Shown here piece after piece: positions 14,265 through 29,200 of a stretch of 64,000 nt of DNA. Source of the DNA: Pelobates cultripes (lineage: Eukaryota > Chordata > Amphibia > Anura > Pelobatidae); NCBI GenBank assembly GCA_933207985.1, contig OW240914.1, positions 292,903,551-292,967,550 of the forward strand. The letters run 5' to 3'. The notes beneath the pieces are model-generated. The model did not search any database, was not told the DNA's origin, and worked only from the letters and a program-made list of their open reading frames with translations. Made by a program: the position numbers and the translations under genes. The number at the start of each line of letters is the position of its first letter. Positions within the stretch are counted from its first letter, which is position 1.

Positions 14265-17200
14265 GTGTCTGACTGTGTGTGTGTTTGTGTCTGACTGTGT
14301 GTGTGTATTTAGAAGGTGGGGCGGGGGTGGAGGGTTGGGTGGGGGTTGGGCGGGGGGGAGGGTTGGGTGAGGGTGGCGCGGGGGGAGGGGGGCGCCTGAG
14401 TTTTGTCCTGCCTAGGGCAGCACAAAACCAGGATACACCACTGCCCCCCAACCCATGACTCTTCTCCTGCAACTGTCAAAAGTAACCTACTAAGTTCTAG
14501 CAATCTATTTTATTACCCCTGCTTATACCCTTTGTGTCACTATCCCCGACTCCCTCTAGCATGTAAGCTCATTGAGCAGGGCCCTCAACCTTTCTGTTCC
14601 TGTGCGTCCATTTGTCTGGTTACAATTACGTGTCTGTTAGTCCACCCATTGTACAGCGCTACGGAATTTTGCTGGCGCTATATAAATAATAAAATATAAT
14701 AATAATAATAATAAAGTCTAACATGCATAAAAGTATTTCATTGTAAGATATGACATTATAGAAAGTATTGACAATGTATTCCTGCTTTGTATGTAGGTGG
14801 TGTGAAATCTGGTGCATGTTCGTCATCTCCTTTGCATTGTAAGGTAGCATATTGAGTTGTCATGTGTCATTAAGAAAGAGGAGTTGGGAGGAGTCAGACA
14901 GCTCTATAATACTCCTGATATGTACTCTGGTTGATTTTTGTTTACATTTTTAACTGTTTCTTTGCTGCTGGGCGAGTCAGTAAAGAAGGTTAAAGTAAAT
15001 ATTCAACTCTTGTCTTTAATACAATTTAGATTATTCAGTTACTGAAGCTAAAATAACCCCTTATTGTTATCCCTACTGAATGTATGTAGGATAGTTGGAC
15101 CTTGATGTCAAAAGTTCTATAATACTTCTGATTAACCTTTCTTTTTTTTCCCACAGCTGTTTGATCATATTGCCCAATGCCTCTTAGACTTCCAAGAAAC
15201 CGAAAATCTTAGTGGAAAGAAGGCTGTAAGCTTCATATTTTCCTTTCCCTGTGAACAGACTGGTCTAAAAAAGGTACAAAGAGGTGTTTTATTGTGTTGT
15301 GGTTTCTTGACATAGATAATGTGAAAATGTTCACAGATCCTTATGTTTTAAATGTCCACAGGCAAAGCTCACCCAATGGACTAAAGGGATTGAAGCTACT
15401 GGTTGTGTAGGAAAGAATGTGGTGGACCTATTACAAAAAGCCATTAACAAGAAAGAGGTGGGTACTCAACTTTGTTATTTCAGGGTGAAACAGTACACTA
15501 AGTTGAATACAGCAAGAGAAAAGTAAAATCAAAATGGGGATTGCTGTAAAATTATTTTTAACGTCATTAGGAAAGCTTTAGGAGAGTGAGATTTTCTGGC
15601 TTGAACAGCAGTCCATCTCAGTGGTGGAAAAGTCATTCTAGACTGACAGAGGCCATTTTTGTAAAAGAAGGCTTGATGCTAAATGTTTATTTTTTTTTAA
15701 TGTTTTTTTGTGCCGGCAATTATATGTTAGTTTCATGGATTTTATTTTACATTGTCAGGAAAAACACATTATATGATCAATATGAAATGTCAATGTTTTA
15801 GGCACTATATTAGCGCCAGAGGCTTTAGAACCCACTGCTTCTCACATATATGTAAAAATGGGATTACGCATCCCCTGGTTTCTGAATATGTTACCTTGTA
15901 TGCATTCCACTCAATCGATCCTCTTAAATGGTTTGAAAATGGATAGAGGCTATTTTCCAGGCCCCTACACAGTTAGTAATTACTTCCTACCCACCTTCAT
16001 AGGCAGTGATTTATTTATGTTTAGACTCCCCTAGGTCAAGTCTAAGAGCCCCGATTACTACCCTTCGTCATGTTTACAGATACAAGATCAGACCAGCATC
16101 ATACAAACTAGGGATCGGGTGACTGGGGGTGAGACACAAAGGGCAGAGTCAAAATTCTTATATTTTTTTTCATATTCATTTTTTGGGGGGGGTGTAGGGG
16201 GGTTGCTGCCAACAGGCAATTTTTACTCAGGTGCCAAATATATTCTAGATATTCATCTGGATCAGTCATTCACACATATATATCTAACAAGCCACATTCA
16301 CTCTTACCTGCATACACAACACATTACATAGAAAACAGCCAAATACACACATACTCACCTACAGATACATATATTAATACATACACGGCTGTCATTACGC
16401 TTTTAGGCACCCTAATCTTGGCAGCACCTCTTTCTGTCCACTACCCTCTATGGCCAACCCTGTGGACGAGGTGGGGTATTCTTGCACCTGCAGTCTATAA
16501 CAGTGTAAATGGATTAGCACGATTGGCAAGAAGTTTTAATCTTTTTTTTTTTTTATCACTGCACAGCTCTAGAGAGCAGCAGAGCTACCGGTCACACCTT
16601 GCTCATGGAAACAGCTGAATGATCCACAAAAAAATTATAATTATATGTAAAATCAGCTATTGTTTTCGTCTTTTTCTCACCATCACAGAAGAAGAACGCA
16701 GTACATATTGCTTCTCTCCACAGTGGCATTCAATTGTGCCTTTAATATGGGCACTCATGCCCAATGCAGACTACACTTTGAAAAAAATAATTCATGCTCT
16801 ACATAAAGATGGCCTAGGCTTTGAGAAGATTGCCAAGACCCTGAAACTGAGCTGCAGCACGGTGGGCAAGACCATACAGAGGTTTCACAGGATAGGTTCC
16901 ACTTAGAACAGGCCTTGCCATGGTCGACCAAAGAAGTTGAGTGCATGTGCTCAACGTCATATCCAGAGGTTGTCTTTGGGAAATAGATGTATGAGTGCTG
17001 CCAGCATTGCTGCAGAGGTTGAAGGGGTGGGGGTCAGCCTGTCAGTGCTCAGACCATATCAAATGGGTCTGCATGGTTGTCGTTACAGAAGGAAACCTCT
17101 TCTAAAGATGATGCACAAGAAAGCCTGCAAACAGTTTGCTGAAGACAAGCAGACTAAGGACATGGATTACTAGAACCATGTCCTGTGGTCCAATGAGACC

Positions 17201-20200
17201 AAGATAAACTTATTTGGTTCAGATGGTGTCAAGAGTGTGTGGCGGCAACCAGGTGAGGAATACAAAGACAAATGTGTCTTGCCTACAGTCTTGCCTATAT
17301 ATTATGTGTAAAGTTTTTAAGGATCTTTATATGTGTATAGCTGCTGAATTTACTCACGTTCTTATTTATATTTAGTTTTATTTACTTTTAAGATCTGCGC
17401 TCTCCTATTTTGTCTAGCTCTAATGATCTTATTAATGCCTCTGGATGTGCGCTTGTACTATGTAGGATGGTGTTGCGATCTGTTGGTTTCTTGTAGAGAC
17501 AATATGTTATCCACTGTTCTTCAGTAGAAATCTCTAAGTCCAAGAATTGAACAGCTGTGGATGTAAATCTAATAGAGCTTTCAACCTGATTTAGATATTG
17601 TATAATTTCCGTAGCCACTGTAATACTGCCACTCCATAGTATCAGCAAGTCGTCGATGTATTTAAAATAGCCTTGAATATGTTGGCCATATTTGGATAAG
17701 ATCCACTGTTGTTCATGTATGTACATGTATGAGTTAGCATACATGGGGGCCATTGCCGCCCCCATAGATGTGCCAGAAGTTTGAAGGTACCATCTGTCTT
17801 CACATCTGAAGTAATTGTTACTTAGTGCAAGTAAACGTAGTTCAAGTACAAACTCAAAGGGTGGTCCTTCATAGGTAGTGAAGGAGGTGAGGACTGTTCT
17901 CATACCCTCTATGCCTTGTCTGTGTGGAATCACCGTATACAAGCTACACACATCCATAGTGATAAGCACTGTAGTTCTCCTTTTCACCTCAAGTTGTTTT
18001 CATTTTGTAATGAGGCTAGGCGTATCTTTAATGCATGTATTGAGTTCAGAAATGGGTGCTTGGAATAAAAAATCAAGCCACTTGGTAATAGGTTCCAAGA
18101 GTCCATCAATCACCGAGACGATGGGCCTTCCTGGTGGACTAATGGGGTCCTTGTGGATCTTTTGAAGTGTGTATATGATAGGTGTGCGAGGATGATGTTT
18201 CAGGAGATATTAACTAAGTTGTATATCTATGTAGCCAGCTTTGAGGCCCATCTTAAGGGTAGCTTCTATTTTCTTCTTTATTTTGTACGTAGTGTCTCCT
18301 GATAGAGGTTGGTACACTGTGTCGTTTCGTAACTGCTGTTTGAGTTCCTCTGCATACTGTACATAGTCCATGATGACTATTCCTCCACCCTTGCCGGCCG
18401 GTCGAATGGCTATTGAATGGTCATTTGCTAAATTCTTGATTCATTTGGCTTGCTGAAAAGTAACATTCTTGTGTTTACATCTATGTGCGCTGATGGCTTC
18501 CTGTGTTAGGTGGTTGACTGTAGAGACATAGGTTTTAATTGATGGTTTGCTTGCATATGGATCAAATGAAGATTTAGTTTTGAAATGTGTAAGTCCAACT
18601 TGATCTTTAGTAGAAGAGGTGGATTTTTCAGGATTGTTGAAGAATTCCCTGAGGTGCATGTTTCTTCCAAAGTTATAAAATTCAGTGTTCCATTTGAATT
18701 GGTTAGGTATTTATATAGGTACGAAAGAGAGACCATGGTTGAGAATTTCAATCTCTTGTGGGCAGAGGCGTCTCTGGGACAAATTAAAGATTGGACCTCA
18801 TATATACAGAAATAAACCAATAGAGGAGGTGGAATAATTGGGACAGTATACCTATTGCAAATAAGTGGTTTGAGCAAGGAAACATGAAAGGTGTTGGGAA
18901 TACGTAAGGAGGAAGGAAGTCCCAGAGAATAGGAGACATGATTAATTCTCCTAATGATATAGAATGGACCAAGGAATCTGGGGGCAAACTTCATGCTAGG
19001 AACTTTTAGTTTAACGTTGCGCGATGATAACCAAACCCTCTCACCATAAAATTTGAAACGATCAGCTGCAGTTTTGAGAGCGGAGTGAACTTTGGTCCAA
19101 GTATCACGAATAGAAGGTGATCATCCAAAGCAGGGATAGCTGTGTCAGAGAAAACAACTTGCAAAACAGTAGGATGACGACTGTTATTAACAAAGAATGG
19201 ACTATGTCCAGAAGAGTCATGATTAGCATTGTTTCTAGCAAACTCGGCCCAGGGTAATAATTCGGACCAATTATCCTGAGTGCTATTAACAAAACAACAC
19301 AAATATAATTCTAATGACTGGTTAATCCTCTCAGCCATGCGATTGGTTTGGGGATGGTAAGAGGAAGCAAATGACAATTCAATGCACAACTGTTTATTGA
19401 AAGCCCTCCAAAACCGAGACACAAACTGAGAACCTCTATCAGATACAATATTGTGAGAAATGTCATGTTGTCTGACAATTTCTCTTATAAAAATACAAAC
19501 CAAGTCTTGAGAGGAAGTCAATTTTTTGAGTGGAACAAAATGAGCCATCTTGGAAAAGTGGTCAACCACCATAAGGATGGTGGTACAGCCATTAGAACTA
19601 GGAAGTTCCACGATGAAATCCATGGACAAATGGGACCATGGAACACTAGGTATGGCAAGTGGATGCAAAAACCCACATGGAAACTTATGAGGGACCTTAG
19701 AAACTGCACAAACTGAACAGGCCGGCACATATTCTGTAACTTCTCTCCTGAGAGAATCCCACCAAAATGATCTCATGATCGCAGATATAGATTTATTAAT
19801 GCCTGGGTGTCCAGCAGTCACGTTGTTGTAGAACACCCTCATGGCATTCTCTCTTTCACCCAATGGAACAAATAATTTATCTAGTGGTTTGTTGCATGGT
19901 GCCTGAGACTGAGCCTCCATGATAGCGTCAAGCAGAGGAGAAGATAACGAATGAACAGTGGAAGCGATGATACACTCAGGTGGAACAATAGGGGATGTCT
20001 CTTGTTCCTGTACTGATTCAGTATCAAACTGTCTAGATAAGGCGTCCGCCTTCACGTTTTTGGGACCAGGTCTGTAAGTTATAAGAAAGTTAAAGCGAGA
20101 TAGAAACAAAGACCATCTGTCTAGAAGACAGTCGCTTAGTATCCCCTATATAAGGCAAATTCTTATGGTCAGTAATGATCAAAAGGGGGTCCTCCAAAAG

Positions 20201-23200
20201 ATGTTGCCACGCTTTAAGCGCTAGTATAATGGCCAATAATTCTCTATTGCCAATATCATAATTACGCTGAGCAGGAGACAACTTTCTAGAGAAGTACCCA
20301 CATGGATGCAAAGGGGTATCCTGACTCTCCCTCTGAGAGATAACAGCCCCAACCCCAGTTTCAGAGGCATCAACCTCCATATGAAAGGTTTGCTGGTGTT
20401 GGGATGTATGAATATGTCAGCAGAAGCAAACCTTTGTTTGAGAAGTTCAAAAGCTTTCTTAGACCATATCGTACTGCTAGCCCCTTTGCGTGTCATATTG
20501 GTAATGTGGACTATCACAGAAGAGAATCCCTTGATAAATCTCCTGTAATAAGTAGCAAACCCAATAAACCTTTGGATGGCTTTTAGTCAATTGGGCAACG
20601 GCCAATGTAGAACAGCCTCTTTATGAGGGTCCATCTGAAAACCAGAGGCAGAAATGTTATATTCCAAAAACCATACTGCAGTCTGGTTAAAGATGCATTT
20701 TTCCAGTTTGCAATAAAGTTGATTATTAAGTAAAGTTTGCAATACTTGTTTGACCTGTTTGTGGTGCGTCTGAAGGTCAGGGGAATAAATATTGATATCA
20801 TCCTGATAAACTAGGACAAATTAATAAATATAGTCCCTGAGTACATAATTAATAAAGTCCTAGAACACAGACGGCGCATTGCATAAACCAAAGGGCATAA
20901 CAAGGTACTCATAGTGCCCACTAGTGTTAAATGCCGTTTTCCACTCATGATTTTCTTTAATCCTTGCCAAATTGTATGCACTCCTGAGGTCAAGTTTAGT
21001 AAAGATTTTAGCACCCTGGAGTCTGTCAAACAATTCGTAAATGAGGGGAATGGGGTAGGCATTTTTAACAGTGATCGTTTTTAATGCCCTGTAGTCAATG
21101 CATGGATGTAACTCTCCATCTTTTTTTTCTACAAAAAAGAAGCCTGCACCAGTTGCGAGGATGATTTATGTATGTGGTCCTTACTTAGGGAGTATTTGAT
21201 GTATTCTTCCATTATTCTACTCTCCTGTTTCGATAAGGCATACACTGCTCCCTTGTGTGGCATAGCAGATCTATGGAACAGTCATATGACCTGTGAGGAG
21301 GTAGAATATTGGTCTGACTCTTACTGAATACCTCCTTAACCTCCCACAATTGTATGGGAACTTCGGAGGCCTGAGGCGTAGTAGTGGGTAATGTAATGAT
21401 GCCCACTCTTTTGCTAATGTGCAACATACATCTCTCAATACAATCCTTGCCCCATTCCAATATTTCCCCCTTTGCCCAGTTGATATGAGAGTTGTGCTTA
21501 ATAAGCCAAGAAAATCCTAATATGATGGGACAAGAAGGAGAAGCAATTATTTGGAATGTTATGTCTTCCTTGTCTAAGGCACTAATGGAAATGTTAATGG
21601 GTAAGGTTTTGTGGGTAATTAAGGGTTGAGAGAGAGGTCTCCCACCAATAGCCTCAACGGCTTGACGTATCTATCACACCTAAGACCTGTCTCCTTAGTT
21701 TTCCGGACATATGGGACAAGCACTTCTCATATGTCCTTTTTTACCGCAGTATAGGCATAGACTCTCTTTTCTCCTATATTGTCTTTCTGCCTCTGATAGT
21801 CTAGCGACCCCCAACTGCATAGGTTCGGGTTTGGACTGTACAGGGAGGTCAAGAACAATAGGTCTGGAGAAACGAGGTGCTAATGACATATGTCTGGTAG
21901 TTTCTCTGGTTCTATTATCAATTTGCATGACAAATGTGATAAAATCATTTAATTTTTTTAGGTAGTTGTTTGGCAGCAGTCTCATCCAGAATTGCCTCAG
22001 ATAATCCTTTTTTAAATGCAGAGATTAACCTGCTATTAGTCCAGTCTGCCTCAGAAGCCAAAGTGCGAAATTCTATGGCATAATCTGAGATAGGACGGTT
22101 CCCTTGTTTGATATGTATTTGGGCAGTGGAGTTGTCATCCTCCCTGCCTAATGGTTCAAATGTTAATTTGAATTCCGCAAGGAATTCCTGGTAATTGTGT
22201 GCAATACTCCTATTACTCTCCCATAACTAACTGGCCCAAGCTAAGGCTTTACCTTTAAGTTGGTTCATTAAGTAACCAATCTTAGCTCTATCCGAGGGAA
22301 AAGATCCCAGTGAGGCCTCAAAGTGGTATGCAATCTTGAATATCACCATCAAAATGTGGGGGAGGAGATAGGGAGATAGTAGGTGCCTTATGTACTATAG
22401 GTGGAGGTATATTAGGCAGAGGTGACATAGTCGGAGAAACCTCTGAAGATGCGCTGTTCGAGTAAGAAGTGTACTGAAAGCCTGGGCAAATTGATCAATA
22501 CGGTGATCATTCTCCTCTAGCTTTCTCTCGCAAGCTGCTATGTATGACACAATTCTACAGTATCTATGGCCATGTCATAATGTCAGGATACTAGTTTGAT
22601 CCAGCACGTCGAATTATGTCACACCAGGGACTAAAGGTAATGTCTTACCGGGCCTTATAGTGGCCGGACTTAATGTACCAGAGAATAGTCAGAATACTTG
22701 CCGAGGTAGGGGATACAGAAGGAGACACAACAATGAGGGAAAGCCAAAAGTCAAGGATACCAGAATACAGAGAAGTCAAACGAAGCCATAGCCAATAACC
22801 AGAAATAAATGCTCAGGAACGCACTTTCGGACAACCACTAAGGGAAACCAAGACAGGGCAATGAGGAAAAGACAAATAAGCCTCTCTCAGATCCGATTGG
22901 CCGACGTCGTCCATGCCCTGGGCGGACGTGGGGTTACAAATTGGTATGGATTTGCAGGGGCTGGCGTCCACCAACATGCTGCAGGAACCAGACACATGGC
23001 CACTGAACGGCACTACCGCACTTGTTAGCAAGGCAATTTCTGCAGATGTCGCAAGGTGAGGATGAATATGTTACAAGTATTCAACTCCAATCTATTAACA
23101 ACTCAAAACAAGTCATTAAATAACAAAGGTATTTTAGGACACTAAACAAAACAAGTCACCAAATAACTGATTTCAACTAAACACAGAAAATAAAATGAAT

Positions 23201-26200
23201 CATCAAATAACATAGAGTTTAGCAGTTAATAGCTTGCTATAACCAATTCTCCTCCCAGAAAATTGATAAACTCCTTCCAAGTTACATTTCAATTCTAAGG
23301 AGTTTCTCCCCTCCTTCCAGCATCCGAATGAATTAAACACTTTTGCTTCTATTCTATTGGGGTTATCCTCTTCAAATATGGAGTTACTCTGTATGTAATA
23401 GTGATCTTTCCCCTAGAAATAAAATATAAACTTACCTTCGCCTGCACCCTGCTCCCATTGGAACCATTTCCGATCTCTCACTTTCGGGGGTCTTTGTTAA
23501 ATGTGCAAACACCCTCGCAAGTGACAGATCTGCTTTAAATCCTATTTGAAAAGGATACTCCACTAAATGTCCACCTTTGCACAATTTTCTCATTAAGATG
23601 AAAAGTTTCACTCTTCAGATCTGCTTATTTATTTTATCCAACATTGCATTACTGTAACTTCCTACTAATAGGCCAATTGATTTTCTCAGTGTTAATATAT
23701 GCTCTCTTTCAGGACCTTTCTCTAGAAGTGATTGCCCTGGCTAATGACACCACTGGAACCATGATGTCATGCTGTTTCCATGACCCTAGTTGTGAAATAG
23801 GGATGATTGCAGGTATGGAGTTACAGATTGAGGGCTCTAGGTGCCAAATGCTAGCTGTGATTATAATCCTCTTTAATTGTAGGTTATTCCATTTTAGTGA
23901 AGAAATAATCTTAATTTTAGTAATGAGAGGAGGCAAATATTTTGCATTATTTCCTTACTCCACCTCCAACAGCTGCAAACAATAATAGTAAAAAAAGAAT
24001 CGCCCAACTAACAAGCTAAGGTACGCAACAATGTGAATGAGAGAAATACAGGACGGTTCCCCAAACTAACCCAGACTGCTAAGTTGGGGGATGGGAGAGG
24101 AAGAACCGAATAGACACTTGAACGGGGAGTAAAACAGATGGGATGATAGGGAAAGGGAGAAAATACAGGGACAAACAAAGTCACCAAATACATTACAACC
24201 CAGAGCAGTACAGATAACCCTGAAATGAGAGTACACTCTGACCTGAAGTTGGAGGCAGAAGATACAAAGAAAGATTATGTGGATATTGATCTGACTATTA
24301 TATGTTCTTTCTGACTTGTGATTTATTGCAGGTGGAGTAAAGAAAGGATGCAAACTATGAAGCCTTCTGTCATGCGGTGAAGTTGAAATCCTTATGGATT
24401 TAAACTTTCTTCCCCAGAATTTTCCCAGAATGAAACAATAAATTACACAGACACAGTTCTGGAAGTATAAATACCCCAACGCCACACATGTGAAGGGGAT
24501 GAAATTTTATATAAATTTTAGACAAAACTCAACTTTAAATATTTTAGGGCTGGCAAACAAAACAATACAAGGTTTAAGGGGGCTTTGATGGCACAATCAA
24601 GGCAGGGGCTACCAATGAGTTTGTCTGAACACCAGCCCTGTGGGTGGCACTGTACTGCTGTCACTCCTTGTTTCTTGCTCAAGGCACACCAGTTGCAAAG
24701 CCACCCCAGTTTTTCATCCATACTATTATGTGGTTTTGTGGAATTTCCTAGCTCCCATGGCCAACGGACGCACAGCTTTAAGGAGACCACTTTCTATTAC
24801 ATGTGGACTTATTTTAGGCACTGGAGAATAATTAGCCCCTTGAAGTTGTATTCTAAACACATAACATTCTCAGATACACTTACGCACTGCCGATCTGTAT
24901 AGAATTTATGGAACCTTTTATCTGTGGGAGGTATTAGTGGGGAACAAAGGTTAGTAATGCTTCCCTTTGAATACCTTTAATCCCTCCCACTAAGCAAGAA
25001 CAATAATGAGAAAACCTGTTTTGTCAGATTTTGGGGTATGCTCTTATGGGGGCAGTAGTGTCTCGGTGCATTCTTATGTTCAGGGGTTAAAGAGTTTTGT
25101 AACAGTTTAACTCTGTAGTTGGTCCTCCACTTCCCGACACATCGGTCATCAGCTTCCTTCCTCTCTGTTTCTGCAGTATGAAGAAGGATTAGCCAGACGA
25201 CTGGTGATAGTCTGAAAGCGTAAGCTGATATTCTAAGCCTGTCACTGGCCACACATTGAGAGAAATATTACATATTATTCCTCTTAATGGGAGGTTTGTA
25301 ATAGTGTGAGAGCATTATCACCTGGCTAATCTTTCCTCATACTGCATTAGCTTTCTAGGACAACATATATATCAGACATCCCTCCTTCTTGCCATTTCTA
25401 ACAGTAACTTTCCATCCCCAGCGCTGCCTACTTCCATCCCACCACTAACTGAACTGGCATTGGGGAAGTGTTCCCATGCAGGGCCAATAATGTAGGGTGA
25501 GGTAACTTAGCATGACACTAAACTTCCCACTAACTCTGACACCTATTAGCTTTCACGTGCAATGGTTTTTTTCATGTTTTCATGAACTAAACAAATGAAT
25601 GCTCAAGGTGACCTTGTACAAATTATCACGTAAAACGGGTTTATGACATATGTTAGTTAATCCAATTGAGAAAAATGAGAGGGTCAGGATTGGCCAAGAG
25701 GCTTCAGCCACTTTATTGGCTGAGAACAGCTCACCGCAAAAGTTGTGAATTTTGGAAGGAATTCTGCCAAATCCATCCAAAAATATATGCCATATTTTTA
25801 CTTTTTTCTTTAATGTATTATTTTACTTTTTTTTGTTTCCCTACTATTATCTGTCCGCTACGTCATTAAAAATATGAGCCATAATCAGCTGATTGTCCTT
25901 TTATAATTAAATATTTTGTTCCCTTTGATCACAGGAGAAGGAACCAATGCTTGCTACATGGAAAATAAGGATAACATTGAGACGGTAAGAGAGAATGAAG
26001 GACAGATGTGTGTGAATATGGAGTGGGGTGCTTTCGGTGATAATGGCTCCTTGGATGATATATTTACTTCCTATGATAAAGAAGTGGACCGTCTTTCCAT
26101 TAATCCAGGAAAACAAAGGTTAGTACTGTTAAAGGGAAAAGCATCACTTTGAGACTAATGTCTCATTCAAAAGCTTTAGCTTTGAATGAGACTGTTGCCT

Positions 26201-29200
26201 CACTCTCCAAGGTGAAAAAAGCAGGTACATATGGATTTTTTCACGTATACCTGCATCTTCTTTCTAAAGCTTTTCATGACCACTCTAACCAATCAGTGTC
26301 CTATGTCAAGGAATGTTTGAAAAATGCATTTATACACTTGCAGTTCGAAGATTTCTTCACCTTGCAACATCCTGACGTGGAAGAAGAGAAGGAGTCTGAT
26401 CAGTGTGATTCATGCAGTGCAGGGATACCTTATATTCATCATTTGTGGATTAGTTTGAATCTGAGATGGGTGGGTTAAAGGGGAAATGGAAGACTGCAAA
26501 ACTCCCATAGCTGAGAGGTGTGCCCAACAATGCAATCTGATCAAGTTTATAGTAAATTTATAAATGTTTATTACATACTTTTAAAAGGGTTTCTTGCTTT
26601 ATTTTGGTTTGTATAATTTTTTAAAGTGTTTGCTTGCTGTTTTAAAAAAAATTGTCAAGTGATGCAAATTCATTTAAACCAAGCATGTCAAACTCAAAGG
26701 CTAACACAGGCCAAATAAACAAGGTTTACGTTTATGTGAGCCACAAAAAAAACAAAAACTTCAGTTTTCATGGAAACATTTTTTTTAGAAAAGTACCATA
26801 TAAAAAAGTCACCTAACTGACACTGGACGTCCTCACGCTCGTAGGGCGTCAAAGTAAATAAAAGAGCGGATTTATTTTAAGGAGACAAACATTTGCATAT
26901 AAGCAATGTTTCAGTCAAACTAACTTGACATATTAAGAAAAGTTTGGTGTAGCGGATGGCACCAGGCGACCATACAAAAATACTGTATAAAGCTGCATCC
27001 GTGTATCTGCTGTATTTTCTGTGTATTAAAAAGAATTGTATTTCTCTGATTGTTCGGTAGTTTCATTCCCTTAGTTTATTCGAATGAAACTACCGAACAA
27101 CCAGACCTCCGCTGTGTGAAGTGTGCCCTCAATTACCCATTGCAACATTGTTGCGAACGGGTAATTGAACAGTAAGTAGCCGTCCTTTGTTCTCGGGGGT
27201 GGCCGCCATTCGACAAACGAACACGTGGCGGCGGCCATTTTAAAACTCCCGAACAGCGGTGTTTTGCCGTCGAGTGTCTGGAACTAAAATCGGACACTCG
27301 AGTAGGCGAACACCGCTGAGACCTCCACAACCCTGGTCCGTTCGGTTCCAAACTACCGAACGGCCCCTCGTTCGGTAGATAGAGAATACCGAACGAAGGG
27401 ATTCAGGCGAACCCTCCCTAGCCTCTATAGCTAGAGGTTTTCGTGTATTTTATTCCCTTATGCCAGGACCGACCGCAGGGCCCATTCACATGGAACCGAA
27501 TTCGGCTATCTCAGTTCGTGCGGTCGGTCATTTTATTCCCTCCATACTTTTCCCGAACCCCTGGTCTGATCTGGGTGATTTTTGGATATGTTGTTCACCC
27601 AGATCAGGGCTACCAGGGGATGTATGATTTAAAGAGGTACCCCTACGTTTAGGGGTACATCCAGAAATGGGGGGAATTGGTGTGCTGGATAAGGGGATTA
27701 TGATGCTGGCTGAGGGGAGGAGATGTGTGGGAGGTTACCAGGACAGGATTGGCTACTGTAATAATTACTGTAAGTTCCTCCCTTGCATGGGAGCATGCTT
27801 TATAAGGAGACTGTGATTAAAGGCTTGTCAGTTATGCTCCTGAAACTGTGTGTCGTCCAGTTATTGGGATTGCTGTTGGGATATTGCTGTATTTTACCTG
27901 CTGGAAACCCTGCCTTTGGATGTACTATTTACTTGTTCCTGAGTCTCACTTGGATTATAAGCGGAGATAACCTGGGTAATATTGCATCTCCGCTACATTG
28001 GTTGGCAGCGCTGGGATCCAGACTCACAGAGGAACAAGCCTAAATGGAGTACGGATGGAGATTGATTTTGCCACACTAAAACGCTCCACGCTAAAAGACC
28101 TTCTGGAGGCAAAGGGTATACAAGCCAGCAATAAGACAAAAGCGGTACTCATCACTGAACTGATGGCGGAGTACCGAATGGACGGCGATTCGGTTCCCGA
28201 ACAGGGGAATTCGGGAGAAACACGGGAACAAAGGGAGTTCCAGAGGCAGGTACAATTTCGGCTGTCTTTCTATGGGGAACACCCTCCAACAGAGATTGTT
28301 TCCAAAACGATGACGGAGGTCCAGGAATTTATACTGAGGAGTCAAACAGCGGCCCCAGAACGCAGCTCTGCAGTAAATATGCCACATGAAGGTAAGCCGA
28401 AAATACCGTACCAGGCTTTTAAAACATATGTGGAGGCAGAGGAAGATATAGACGCTTTCCTGCAAGATTTCGAGAGACTGTGTGCACTGCATAGAATCAG
28501 CGCAGAGGACTGGGTACCTATTTTGGCAGGGAGGTTAACTGAGAGGGCAGCTGAGGCATACCGGACTGTATCGAATGATGAAATACAGAATTACCACAAA
28601 GTGAAAGAAATTATATTGGCCAGGTATGCTATAACACCAGAAGCATACTGGCGGAGATTCAGGGATTTAAAGAAGGTGGAGAAAGACTCACATGCTGAGT
28701 GGGCATGCAGACTACAACGAGCAGTCTTGGGGTGGGTGCAAGCGAGCAAGGCACGGTCTATGGAGGATGTATTGCAAATGGTACTGCTGGAGCAATTTTA
28801 TGAAGGAGTAACCAGCGAGGTACAGGAGTGGGTAAGAGACAGAAACCCTACCTCCCTTACCGAAGCAGCCAGGAAGGCAGACGAGTACCTGGATGCACGC
28901 AGGCAGCAAAAACCTGCAGCTCCAAAAGTACCTTTTAAAACCTTTGGGGGAAATAACTACACGCCAGCTCTACCAAGGTCACTGCCACCACCACCACCAC
29001 CCGCTACACAGCCACGTTTCCGCCAGCCCACGTCGGGCCCTTGCCACCACTGCCAGAAGTGGGGACATTATAAAAGGGAATGCCCCCAGCTGCGGGACCG
29101 TTCCACCTGGATCCGACCCGGTCCACCACCACCACCGAGAGCCGCCGCAGCCCATCACTACCAGGACATCGTGGCCACACCGTATGGTTCAGCAGTCCCC

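Larger units (their letters stand above)
13306..14443. mobile_element. non-autonomous hAT element with GT-rich minisatellite
   Basis: Starts CAGGGGCGTATTAG and ends GGATACACCACTG. The 8-bp flanks are ccccccac and ccccccaa, a near-perfect duplication inside the LINE. Inside are three 17-bp copies of a gggcggcgctggcaggc unit (about 13440-13497), a long palindrome (about 13500-13675), and a 550-bp TGTGTCTGACTG-type minisatellite. There is no transposase. The 238-residue His/Thr frame on the minus strand is an artefact of the array. Confidence 0.75.

Noticed and set aside
13756..14472. 238-residue frame on the minus strand
   Set aside because: Produced by the TGTGTCTGACTG array in a hAT element.
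24518..24902. Antisense or sense gene in the intron
   Set aside because: Both strands are open for about 90-105 codons but show no motif, splice context or family likeness.
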